Source: Paguma larvata
Taxonomy: Eukaryota; Chordata; Mammalia; Carnivora; Viverridae
Reading direction: 5' to 3'
Length of the DNA: 64,000 nucleotides
Assembly: GCA_030068075.1 (NCBI GenBank)
Contig: CM057841.1
Location: forward strand, 45,301,030-45,365,029
Positions 45,701 through 57,700 of the stretch are shown in pieces. Numbering within the stretch: position 1 is the first letter of the stretch; each line of letters begins with the position of its first letter. The notes under the pieces were generated by a model. That model was not told the origin of the DNA. It saw only the letters and a program-made list of their open reading frames with translations, and did not search any database. A program made the position numbers and the translations under genes.

Positions 45701-48700
45701 TGTGAGTCGATTTATATGACATTTTTTTTTTAATTAAATTTAAGTTAACATACTGGGCAATATTGGTTTCAGGAGTAGAATTCAGTGATTTCATCACTTA
45801 CAACATCCAGTGCTCACCACAAGTGCCCATTTTAATACCCATCACCCATCTAGCCCACCCCCCACCCATTTATAACATTCTTGAAAAGATGAAACAAAAT
45901 GTCAGTGGTTGCCAGGGTCAGGGATGGCGGAGGGGTGACTATAGAAAGGTAGCACGAGGGAAGTTCTTGGATCCATGGTTTTTGTATTCTCTTTGTGGTG
46001 GTTATAGGAGTCAGTACGTGTATTAAAACTAAGAACATTGTATCCCCTAAAAAGTTCATGCACGTTAAATACAATTTTAAAACATGATAGGATCTAAATG
46101 ATTTTATACAAAGTAAAACCTTTGAATTTTTCAGGAAAGTAAGTATAGTCTTAGTACAGTTATTCTGCAGAAAATGATGTAAAAGCGAGTGTGGTCATGA
46201 CTAACCCTACTTTGTACCTTCCTGGGGCAGCAAGAATTTATATGTGGTTGTGCCTGCTATTCAAGAGCATTTGACACCAGTTTCTTTGTATGCTGAAGAC
46301 AGGATCACCAGAGGTTAATACTGAATTTCCCTTGCTGTTCCTCCTCCTCTTGATCTGTATCTCCTTCAGGTTTTCCCCTGAAATGAAGATTGAAAATATC
46401 TATGGACCAGTTTTCCTTCCCTTTTGTGTGTGTGTGTGCGTGTGTGTGTGAGATGTTTCTTACACCTCTGAGACAGGATTTAGGGTAGCTACTTTATTCT
46501 GTAAGATAACTCCAAGTGCTCCCAACTTTCCTCTGGCTTTTCTAAAAAAAAAAAAAAAAATGTACACATATATTTTAAAAATATCCCTTGGGGCGCCTGG
46601 CTGGCTCAGTCAGTGGAACATGTGACTCTTGATCTCGGGGTTGTGAATTCGAGTCCCACGTTGGGTGTAAAGATTACATAAAAAATAAAATCTTGAAAAA
46701 AATCCCTAAAAATTTTCAATCACTGTCTTTACCTCTGCATATCTTTTCTTGGGGTTTCTTTACTGAAGGACTCTTCTTTTTCTCTGTAGCAATGAGACTT
46801 TTTCATTCTGCCTAGAATTTTGCCCTCTGTGTGTGTTACATTTGGATGAGGTGGGTTTGTTCATCTCGGTAATTTCCTGCACACTTTTAACTGGAGTTGC
46901 CAGCTGGGGGTTACAGTAGTGAGAGGCTGTGTTGGTTCTCCTACAGAAATGGCACAGGCCTTTCCTGAATAGACAGCAGAACTCTCTGGTCAGCAAATGG
47001 CTTTTTTCTCCTCCACGGTATATCCTCCCCACTCTGTCCTCATCATTATATCAAAGCTTTTGCATCCAAAAAGAACAGATCCAATTGTTCTGGGGACCTG
47101 GAATGACTCCTATCCATTTTGCTTTTCCTTGGGAGGCCCTATTCAAATTGGGTAAATGGTCTGTAATCCAGAGGATCAGATTTTGCTTTATCAGCTATTT
47201 TTTAAAAATCCAGTGTAATGTTGAAAACCTCCTACTCTACACAATAAGAGTGCTTACAGTTGTTCATAATGCCTGAGCGCAGTGACTGTTAGTTTTTAAG
47301 TACAGGAATTTGATAGATTGTGAAAAATTTCTTGGGTATATAAGACTCATTTTACTTTTTATTAGTTTATTTTAGTACCTGATATTCTGATTATTCCTGT
47401 CTTTATTACAACAGTTAAAAAAAAAGGTTTTTTTCCCCTTTTTAGGCTGTCATTATTTGTATCAAAAACAAAGAATTTGAAAAGGCTTCAAAAATTTTGA
47501 AAAAACATATGTCCAAGGACCCCACAACTCAGGTAAATTTGACATATTTTTGCTTCCCTGACTTAAATCCATCTCATTGTTTTTTGTAGGGAAACAGGGA
47601 AAGGGCTCTTTGTCAGGAATGTTATTTAAATATTTGGCACCCTTAGCATGTTGTCTTTTATATCCGGGATAACATTGTGAGATTGACTTTTCAAAATTTA
47701 TTTTTTACTATATAAATTTACTTAAATTATATTCTTGCCCATTTCTGCCTGGTTTGTGACAGAACTTTATGTAAGTGATCAGCAGCTATCAAGTTCTGTA
47801 CCACTCCAAACTTTATTTACATGAATGGTGATCTTACAGACTTGAGAACCAGCCTTGGTGAGGACTTAACTCCTCTATTTTCTGGTGTCAAAAGCTCTGT
47901 TGGTGCCTTGCTCTTTTTTTTCTTTCCTTTGTAAATCTAGATTTTAGTTTTTGAAAAGGTAATACATGTACATAATAAAATTCAAAAGATACAACAGAAG
48001 AACTTAGTGAAAATTCTCTCATCTTTTGACTTGGCCACCTCATTCATCTCCTCATAGGCAACCAGTGTTTTTTTCTTTTATCCTTTTAGAGATAGTCTTC
48101 TCTATGCATATGCAAGCAAATAATTCTGTGTGTATATATGTGTACAGAGATATATACATATATCCATTCTTCCTGCTCTTCCCATGTATACCTGTGAGCA
48201 TATTCTACACAGAAATTTGAACATTTTGTAAATTGCTTTTTTCACTTAACATATCTTGAAGGTCATTCTATATTAGCATATAAGGACCTTCTTCAACCTT
48301 TTTTTCCTTAAGTTTAAAAATCTTTATGTAAACGTATAAAGGTACTTTAGATCCTAAGTTCTTCGTATTTTTTTATAGCTACATACTAACCCATTATGGC
48401 TGATCCATAATGTATTGCCCTGTTCTTTGTGGTAGGCTCCCCTTCCTATACATGAACACTGATTGCCATTGACACATTTGAAAGTTGATAGTGTTGTCTC
48501 AACTTACCGTCACTGAATTTTTACTAGAGTTCTCGTTTCTTATGTTGCAAATATTGGTCCTTTGTGTAGAAGCTGAGAAATGATCTCCTGAACATTATCC
48601 GTGAGAAGAACTTGGCCCACCCTGTTATCCAGAACTTTTCCTATGAGACCTTCCAGCAGAAGATGCTGCGCTTCCTGGAGAGTCACCTGGATGACGCAGA

Positions 48701-51700
48701 GCCCTACCTCCTCACGGTGGGCCTTGGCCTTCTCTTCTCATAACCGTGATGTGGCCTTGAGGATGTGCAGGCACTTAGAAAAGGACAGCTCTTTTTAGAA
48801 GTGAAAAGAGTAAATGTGTGTACAAGACTTTTGAATTATATGCACTGTCTTCTTTAATTAAATGCCTTAAATATACAGAAGCAGAGATTCTGACAGAGGC
48901 AAATGGAATGTACCTGGTTTCCTTCACCTTCCATATACACCTCCCACATATGATTAATCCGTTGTGATTAAAGTGGGGAACACTTGAAATGAGTAGTGGT
49001 TCCCAAAGAGATGAAATTTGAGTTCAGTTTGGGAGCAAGAATGGTTTGGTAGGTACGGTATGATGGGGTTGTTAAGAGGAGGAGGAATAACTGGAGAAGA
49101 AAGGTGTGACTAGAAGTATGATAAAGCATAAGAAGCCAAATGAAGACATTCTTTAATGGGATCAAAGTGCTCAGCATAAGGAATGGCAGCAGTGAGGCTC
49201 AGGACAGCACATGGAAGAATGAGAACCTAGCGTGTCCTGTAGGGTGGCCTGGGATACTGGAAAACTGAGTGAGGGGGTTTTGTTTTGGTTTGGTTTTGGT
49301 TTTAAATCACCAACATCTGAGGATATCTTCGTTCAGGACAGCCGGCTGACTCAGTAGGTAGAGCATGTGACTCTTGATCTTGGGGTTGTAAGTTCAAGCC
49401 CCATGTTGAGTATAGAGATTAATTAAAAATATAATCTTAAAAAGAAAGAAAATATCTTAGGTCATAACACTAGATCTGCCAGGCCCATAGTAGGATGGTG
49501 TCAGGGATCCCAGCAGTCATTTGGCAGATGTCAAGTTATCTGCAAAGCAGATAGTTTGGAATATTCAGGGAGCAAGTGTCAAGAACCTTGAGCCTGGCCC
49601 GGGGTCCTTTATTTTGTATTCCAGATAAGTGGAAAAATAACCTTCCACTGTTTCTGTGGGAGGATTGAACTTTCAGTTCTTTTTCTTTTTTTTTTTTTTT
49701 TTTTTTTTTAAGAGAGAGCATGTGCAAGTGAGAGAAGAGCAGAGGGAGAGAGAGACTCTCAAGCAGGCTCCATGCCCAGCGCGAAGACTGCATGACCCCA
49801 GGACCATGAAATCATGACCTGAGCCAAAATCAAGAGTCAAACGCTCAAATGACCGAGCCTTTCATGCACCACCCCCCCCTTTTTTTTTAAGTAGGCTTCA
49901 CGCCCAACATGGCGTTTGAACTCATGACCCTGAGATAGAGAGTAACACGCTCTACTGACTGAGCCAGCCAGGCACCCATAGAACTCTCACTTCTTAAGAC
50001 ATCACTTGTTATAGATATGCATATCTGAAACTGAATGATACTAGACTAACTGGAAACGTATAAAACTTCAGTCAGAGGGAGACAGATGGGCAGTTGGAGT
50101 TAGAGCAACACCAGCTCGCTCAGGGCTTTATGTGATATAAGTAAGGATTTCCAGAGTTAATAGGTAAAACTTATTTGTAGAAATATAGTTACCAAAAATT
50201 TATACACAAAGCAAAAGACACTAATATAATCATTAGTTGTCTTAAGTTTGGAAAAAAAAGTTTGATTTTGTGCATGATCCCAAAGGTACATTTGGCATTC
50301 AGAAACTAGAGTAGGGATGAGATTGGAAGAATGGAAGAGGAAGTACAGAGTCAAATCACATACTTATTTGTTGTCCAAAAGGTTAAAGAATTCTTGCACT
50401 GTCAAGATGGTTAGCACCACCCTAGAAAATTGTGAGCCATTTTTTGAGGAAAGAAAAAAGCAAGACATTTGAGATAGTTCTTGTGAGTTCTCTCCCTTTG
50501 TATGTCCTCTAGTTTATGCCTTGAGTAGATTTATAAGTGAACATATTTGCATGTTGAGTATGTATGTTCGTGAAAGAAGAGAATTAATGAAATTTGTGAT
50601 TTCCTCTTCCTGATGACATCCTTCTTTTCCCAGATGGCCAAAAAGGCTTTGAAATCTGAGACTGCTGTCTCAGGTACAGTGAAGAAGATAAACAGCCAGC
50701 ACCAGAGCCTGTGCAGAAGCCCCTCAGAGAACCTGCAAGGTGAGAGGGATGCCCTTTTGCGATCTTGGGTGAAACATAAGCAGTCTCCTTAGAGCAGAAT
50801 CAGTTAGTTCCTCCTAGTACTCACATGTTACTTGGTTACTTATACAAGGCAGTGTGGGAGTTACAGAGCACACCTCGGAAAATGAGAATATTTAAGATAG
50901 ATGTCATACCCCTGACAGAAGTTCCTGACTGGTTGTTCCTCAAAGGTTCTTTCCTTCTTTTTTCTCCTATCCTTGCCTTGCCCGTATTTACGCAGTACAT
51001 CCTTGTGGATACCTCATCTCTTAATACACTGTTCAGACTTGTGAATCAGATTCCCAAGACAAGTTGTTAAAGGAGGAGTCACAAGTTTAGATGCCTTTGG
51101 GGGTCCAGTAGGAAATGTACAGGGGTGAGTATAGGATAATACATTTCAGAGCATGAGAGCGGGAACCAGAGAGGGCATGCTTTTCAGCTTCGTGTGATTG
51201 TTGCAATGTGGAAATGTCCAAGGACGCCCAAACCTCAGTTCAAATTTTTATGTGAGACATCCAGTTTTGCTTTTGTTTTTTTGAGCTTTCCCAGTTTTTG
51301 GAGGCAATTAGTCCAATTTAAAAAAAACAAAACTTGCATAGGTTAGGCAAGAAAACATATCTGCCAGCTGGGTTCGGCTTGTAGGCTGCCAGTTTTCCCA
51401 CTCCTAATAGTTACTAATTTAAGTATACCAATTATTCCAAATTATAGGTGAACTTACCTTTATTATGAAAAGGCAGTTTCTCATTGTTCCAAGACTGTGT
51501 AGCAGACTTCTAACTCTGAGAATTCTCAAAATCCCATTTATAAGTGTACTAAAGGAGAAAGGGGGCAGAATGGAGACCAGTCTATTCCTTCTTTTACGTG
51601 AGGGTTGGACTGGACAGCAGGAAGAAGAGTTTACACTTCAAGGTGAGATTGCTGAATTGTCATTTGGTTGCCCAGACAGACTCTGAGCTATTCGACACTA

Positions 51701-54700
51701 TACAGAGTTCTGACGTAGTTGCTGTAGTTCGTGCAGACTAAAGTGATTAGCACACTGGCTAACGAGATCTCTTGGAAGAGGAGTGTCATTGGCCCTAGTC
51801 CTTTGAGGTTCTCTTACTGGGAGCTGAAACTCCAGAGTTCAACTTCTATATCCTATTTAAAGCCTCTATTTATGCTTATAAATGGAAGCTTTATAAATAA
51901 AGGTTGTTTTGAGCAACTTTTTTTTTTTTTTCCCCAAATGAGGTGTCCTCAACTTGAGGAGTCCTCTAATTTGAAGCTTCACACTTTGGAAAACTTGTGG
52001 CTGTTTGGCTGAGCGTCAGTAATGGTGAGACTGATCTTTGTATATCTGCTTTATGTGTAGGCAGTTACGGAGTACTCCAACCACCATTGGAATTATGACC
52101 CTGAAAGCAGCTTTCAAGACTCTGTCCAGTGCACAAGATTCTGAGGCAGCCTTCTCAAAACTGGACCAGAAAGATCTGGTACTTCCTAATCAAGTGTCCC
52201 TGCCATCACCAGCCCTCAAAAACAAGAGACCGAGAAAAGATGAAAATGAAAGTTCAGCCCCTACTGAGGGTGAGGGTGGCTCTGAACTGCAGCCCAAGAA
52301 CAAGCGCATGACAATAAGCAGATTGGTTTTGGAGGAGGACAGCCAGAGTACTGAGCCGAGCTCAGGCCTCGACTCCTCCCAGGAGGTCGTCCCAGCATCA
52401 CCATCCAAGCCCACCGTTCTCAACCAACCCCTCCCTGGGGAGAAGAATCCCAAGTATGAAGACGTTCTTTGTGGCAGTTTTGGGGCTGGTTGGTGGTCCT
52501 GGTTGGGCCTGGTATTGCTTCCGTGAATGAAGTAACTTTCAGCTAAGTTATTCATCACCAAGGCTTGCTCAGACTGCTAGAATGTGACTTGGGAGTGGGG
52601 AGTGACGACATAGCCATCCCTGCCAGTTCTGAAGCCCCACCCGTGGGCTTCGAGGCTCTGCACTAGGCGTGAGTGAGGATGGAAGGGTTTCAGAGCCTCC
52701 TACTCATTGCTGCTTTCATTTTTAGCAAACTTCTGAGTGCCTTGACTACTAAATATCAGTCTTCCTTGTTAAAAGAGATTTGTTTGAGTTGGGCCACTTT
52801 AGACTTTGAGTCTTAAAAAAGATTTATGAATATTTATAGTTTTGCACCTTCTAAGAGCATTTAAGACTTGGCAAATTCAGTAAATATCTCCTCATCTCTC
52901 ACATTCTGCTAGGCCCTGTGGGGCAGTGGTTAGAATGCTTGTTTTGCTCCCCCTCGTGGCCTGGCTTTCAGGTTTTGCTACGCTTTGTGCTCTCTTGTGA
53001 ATCCTTCCTCTAAGCAAACTGGTTTGCTTGTTCTCTATGGAACACACCCTGTTTCTGCTACTGTACTCTTCTTGCTTCCTCTCATTCCCCACAGTTGGGT
53101 TATCATTCCTCCATCATTGCCTGTGGGAATCCCATCTGTCTTTCAAAGCGAAGAGAAGCTGATATTGATGAAATACTTTCCATAGGCCAAGCACTTTCAC
53201 ATATTATTTTACTGAATCTCTAGAATCCTCACTCTGTAAAGTGATATATTAGCCCCAATTTTAGATGACAAAGGTTTAGAAAAGTTATTAGTTTGCCTGA
53301 AGTCACAAAACCGAAAAGTGGCAAAGTTGGGCTTTAGGATTTTTAATCCTTATCAGTCTTAACTCAAAAAGTCAGTGGCCTTTATCCCACATACACCAAG
53401 ATACCTCTTAAAATTCTGCTTCTTCCATGAATCTCCCCTGGTCACCCTGCTTTAACTGATCACCTCACTGGTCTCCCAAGGCCCTTGCCATCTCTACCAC
53501 TGCTCTGACACGCATGTGCTAGGTGCCCAGAGAGGCTGTGGCATCTAAATGATTAAAACTCAGGCACAAATCTGCACAGTCCATACCATTACCTGCATAT
53601 GGAAGTGAGTGAGTCACTGGCTAGGCAAGCAAATGGAGCTCAACCCACTTTCATTCTCATTTGATACGTGATCTCCTTTATTCCTTGCGGCAGTCCTATA
53701 AAGTATAGGTATTACTGCTGTGAACACGGTGAGGAAACTGTAGAGAATGCAGGATTACAGTGGTTTTATAAATGGGAAGATTTGTGAAGGTTTAGACCTG
53801 TTTACCTCTCTCGTGTGTCAAGGGCCTGAAGTTTGAAGGGTACTCTAAAGCAGAGGTTGGCAAACTACAGCTCCTGGGCCAAATCTGCCTGGCACCCAGT
53901 TTTGTAAATAAAGTTTTATTGGAACTCAGCCACAAACATCGCATATGTATTGTTTGTGGCTGCTCTTGATGCTACACTGAATTGAATAATTGCAACAGAG
54001 AGGTAAGGCCTGCAAATCTGAAGATACTCTCCGGCCCTCTACAGGAAAAGCCTGGCTAAAGGATTTCCCTGTGAGGTACCCTGGGAGCTCCAGGAAAGAA
54101 CAGCTCAGCCTGCTCAGCAAAACTCTGGGTGGCACAAGCCTTGCAGAGGAGCAAATGTTGAGCTGACTGACCTTGAGGGATGAGTAGGAGGTCACCAAGC
54201 ATATTGTGGGGTGGGGTTTTAGACAGCAGGAACCCCTTTTATAAAGTTATGAGAAAGCCTGGTATACTCCAGAAAACATCATGAATTCAGTATGGCAGAA
54301 GAATATAATGCATAGAGAGGACGAACGAAGAAATGTGTGGATGGGTAGATGACCAGGTCTTGAATTCCTTTTGTATTCTATCAGGCAGAGGTTCTTAAAC
54401 TGGGCTTCCTATCACAGCGACCTGTGGGATGTTTAGTAAAATAGATAATCCAGGCTCCTGTGTACAGAATTAGAAGAGGCAGGATCTGTAATCTGCTTCT
54501 CTAACTATGCCCCAGATTAATTCTACTACAGCTAATCAGAGAGCCTGGTGAGCTACCATTGATAGCTTTTGAACAGGCACTGAGGCAAAGGAGACCAGAC
54601 AGGTGGCTGGAGACTGCTACCGGATGAGTAGTTAGGGCCTAGAAGAAGCTGGGCTGGTGGAATTGAAGGCAGGATTAGGGTATACCACCTGGAGGGCAAG

Positions 54701-57700
54701 TACTAGACTTTTCTGTGTCCAGTGGCACTTGGCAAAGAGCAAGTGCTTATTAGCTATTTATTAACCAAGTAAAATAATAATTCTTGGTTCTTGCAATTTA
54801 AAAGGTCCTACTCAAAACTTATATAAAAGGCCAGCAAAGGGTTAACATTTTAGGCTTCCTAACCAGTTGTGTCTCTGTTGCATATTTTTGGTTTTGTTTT
54901 TTTACAGCCCTTTAAAAACGTAAAAATCATTCTTAGCTCAAGGGTTGTACAAAAACCAGCAGCCACAGGCTGTAGTTTAAACGCCGACTCTTCTAGACCA
55001 GACCCCTCTAGCCTATTCATTGCTCATCAAGTTCTAACTTTACCAATAGGAGCGTAAGGACCAGGAAATGACACGACTTGCCTAGGACCCCACAGCGACT
55101 TGCCTAGGACCCCACAGCTAGCTCGCAGTGAGATGAGGACCCAGATTTCAGCCCCGCCCACAACGGAAGTTAGGCAAAACCAAACGTGTGTACACAGAGT
55201 AAGTGCTGCGTTCAGAGGAGGTGCAGGAGGTTCCCGAAGTCATCTGTGCATCTTGTCTGCAGGCAGAGTGAATAGACACATGGGTGAAGATGACAGACCC
55301 AGAAGTTAAACTCGGTTTTATCTCAGCATGAGGATAAGCAGGCAGAAAACTAAAAGCTGTAATCCTGACTTCTATTTATAAATAGTAATTAACACAGTTA
55401 ATATCCTGAAAAGACGTAATTTTTTTACTTCGTCTCAAGCAAATTATTCTCAGAAATATTTTGGGGAATATGATCCAACTTAAAAATACAGTTGACAGGT
55501 TACCATTTGTCTCAGCCATGTAGATAATTTCATAGAAAACTCATGGAATTCAAGGAGTTTTTTTCAAGTCTGTACTTCTTAAGCAAACTGCTTTCATTAC
55601 TCATTTGCAAAATACCTAGCCAGACTTAAAAATAAATTTCCGTTCATAGTGGGGTAAGGAGACAGAGGTTTGTCCCTATCCTCTCTCAGTCAAGTTTTAC
55701 AGGTCATTTGATCTACCTAAATTCTTCAGAATTAAATTCAGATACTTTTACATGTTTGCTTTGTAAAAAGATGTTACAGTTCTGAGGTCAGATTTGTGCT
55801 GTGTTATGTTCCCAGGGCCATTTATTATTAATCAGGCAAACATAGTTAAAGTTGAATAGAAAAGACTGACTATAGTTTTCATTTATTCAATAATTCAAGT
55901 TTGGGATTTTTTTTTTTTAGCTTTGGAACTTTTTTCTATTATACTCAAGTACTTAACATTTCACATTTACAGGAAGGATCCTTATTTGCTTACACTCTAT
56001 AATCTTCACTGGTTTAATTTATGTGCAGCTCTTTGATGATCCTGTTACTACTTTAACACAAATTTCTCTAGCTCCTATTAGCCTATGTGTTACTGTGCTA
56101 GATGTTTGGGGTAGACAAATGAAAATAACAGCACTTGCCTTCAAGGTGCTTATGATTAGGGGGTATGCTGTGAAATGGCCGTTTAATAAAGCGAAAGCAC
56201 AACCACAAGGGCAGAGGAGTGGAGGCCTTTTGTATGCATTGTAGGCCAGGACTTAGGGCAAGCTTCATTGGGAATGACAGCTTTAAAAAATGGGTGGAAT
56301 TTTACTTGGCAGGGAAGGGAATCCCAAGCAGAGGGAAGCATAGAGAGGAAAGTACAGAGCTTATAGAAGGAAAAGAGCAGAAGGCATGGCTCTGCCGTTT
56401 GTGCTGATGTGGGTGGAGAGAGGAGGCTTTGGTAGCAAGAGACTGGCTGGGGCCAGACTGGATGATCTTCATTCACCCATACAGCCTTCAGTGTTGAGGC
56501 AGGGAGAAGTCATCATGAAACAGAGAAGGTAGGAGGTAATTTCAGACTGATGTTCAGGTGGTTTTGGAAGGGGAAAGGGCTGGGGACAGAGACTCCAGTT
56601 AAGAGACTAGTGTGATACTAGTGAAAGGTACCAGTGCTTGGACAAGAGGAATGGAGAGGGAAAAGAATGCAGTTCCGAGATAGGACCAGGGCATGTCTTT
56701 GAAGAATTGGGAGCAGTTTGATGTTCTAGGTTAGAAAAATGCTGAGACCTTTACAATTAGAGTCAAAACCAACCAACCAACCAAGAGCAGGAAAATGAAC
56801 GGATTTTGAGGGGGATAGTGGGTGTGTATTCATTGCTGAGTGTTTGGGATGATCTTGCAGCCTTGGGGGACAATGACATGGAGACGCCTGGCCAGGTCAG
56901 GGCTTTGGGAGCTGTAAATGGATCTCAGCCGTGGTCACAGAACACGGAAGGGTAGAGGCTTTGAGAGAGCCAACGGTAAAATATGGGATGAGCCTGATGA
57001 ATGTTTGACATCTTGTCCTCTTGTTGATCTCCCTTCAGAGCACCCAAAGGCAAGTGGAACAGCTCTAATGGGGTTGAAGAAAAAGAGACATGGGTGGAAG
57101 AGGATGAACTGTTTCAAGTTCAGGGTAAGCTAGGACATTCTCCTTGGTCTCTCTGACAGTAGCTGAAGTATAGATGTGTGTTACTGTCACATTAATGTTC
57201 CAGAAACTGCTGGTTGCCAAACTAGTAAAACTCTAGTAAGTTCCTCATTGTGATTCATGAGGAGTCTGTTTTATGTCCTTTCCCATTAAATGGTGGAGAC
57301 TGTCAAAGCAGCACTTTATATTTAAAGAGAATTTTAAATAAAAAAAAATTTTTTTTTCTTTTTTTAGTAGGCTTCACACACAACGTGGGGCTTGAACTCA
57401 CAGCCCTGAGATCAACAGTATCATGCTCCACGGACTGAGCCAGCCAAGCACCCCATTGGTTTTGTTTTAATAAATCCTATATTTAATTCTAGCTGATGTT
57501 CTTCCTAAAGTCTTTTAATTAAAGGTAGAAATGGTCATTCCTTGCATTTATTGATTAAGTAAAAAAAATCTCTTACCAGTTTCATTATTTTTTTCCAAAA
57601 TAAGAAACTTTACTTTTCCATAATTAATACTAAAGCTTATGGCATTTGCATTAGAATATCCCCCACCACATACTTTGCATTCTAATGGAAATATCTAAAT

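Larger units (their letters stand above)
42860..46075 (+). mobile_element. Old L1 ORF2 to 3' end, heavily interrupted
   Basis: ORF2 phrases in order: ATGATCTATCAATTGATGCA, TACAGCCAGCATCATACTAG, GGCAAGGATGTCCATTCTCA, TATTTGCAGATGATAAGACT, then 3' phrases (CAGTGGTTGCCAGGGTCAGG at 45903). Split by SINEs (43975, 44243/44401), a Tigger-like element (45157) and a younger L1 end (45722). Confidence 0.85.
37671..47445 (+). other. TERF2: TERF2 intron 3 (9.8 kb)
   Basis: Largest intron. It carries SINEs, a hAT transposase fossil, an L1 with nested elements and a Tigger-like element (listed separately). 37700-38790 has no clear repeat and includes a G-rich run at 38316-38345. No extra TERF2 exon seen. 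Confidence 0.9.
48717..50633 (+). other. TERF2: TERF2 intron 5
   Basis: 1.9 kb with three SINEs (49336, 49686, 49879). The rest is not recognised as repeat. Acceptor TTCTTTTCCCAG. Confidence 0.9.
52454..57038 (+). other. TERF2: TERF2 intron 7 (4.6 kb)
   Basis: SINE-free, unlike the rest of the window. Old repeats only: MIR pieces, two hAT remnants, an L2 end and an unassigned repeat at 56060-56470. GCGACTTGCCTAGGACCCCACA is locally tandem at 55075-55120. Acceptor CTCCCTTCAG. Confidence 0.85.

Noticed and set aside
46590..46703. tRNA gene candidates at short SINEs (this and about a dozen others)
   Set aside because: They keep A- and B-box-like text from a tRNA-Lys ancestor but carry A-rich tails and TSDs and lack a clean acceptor stem, so they are retroposons.
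50671..50680. Internal CAG|GTACAGT as an alternative exon 6 donor that could rescue TERF2
   Set aside because: Splicing there leaves 40 nt of exon 6 and phase 1, still out of frame with exon 7.
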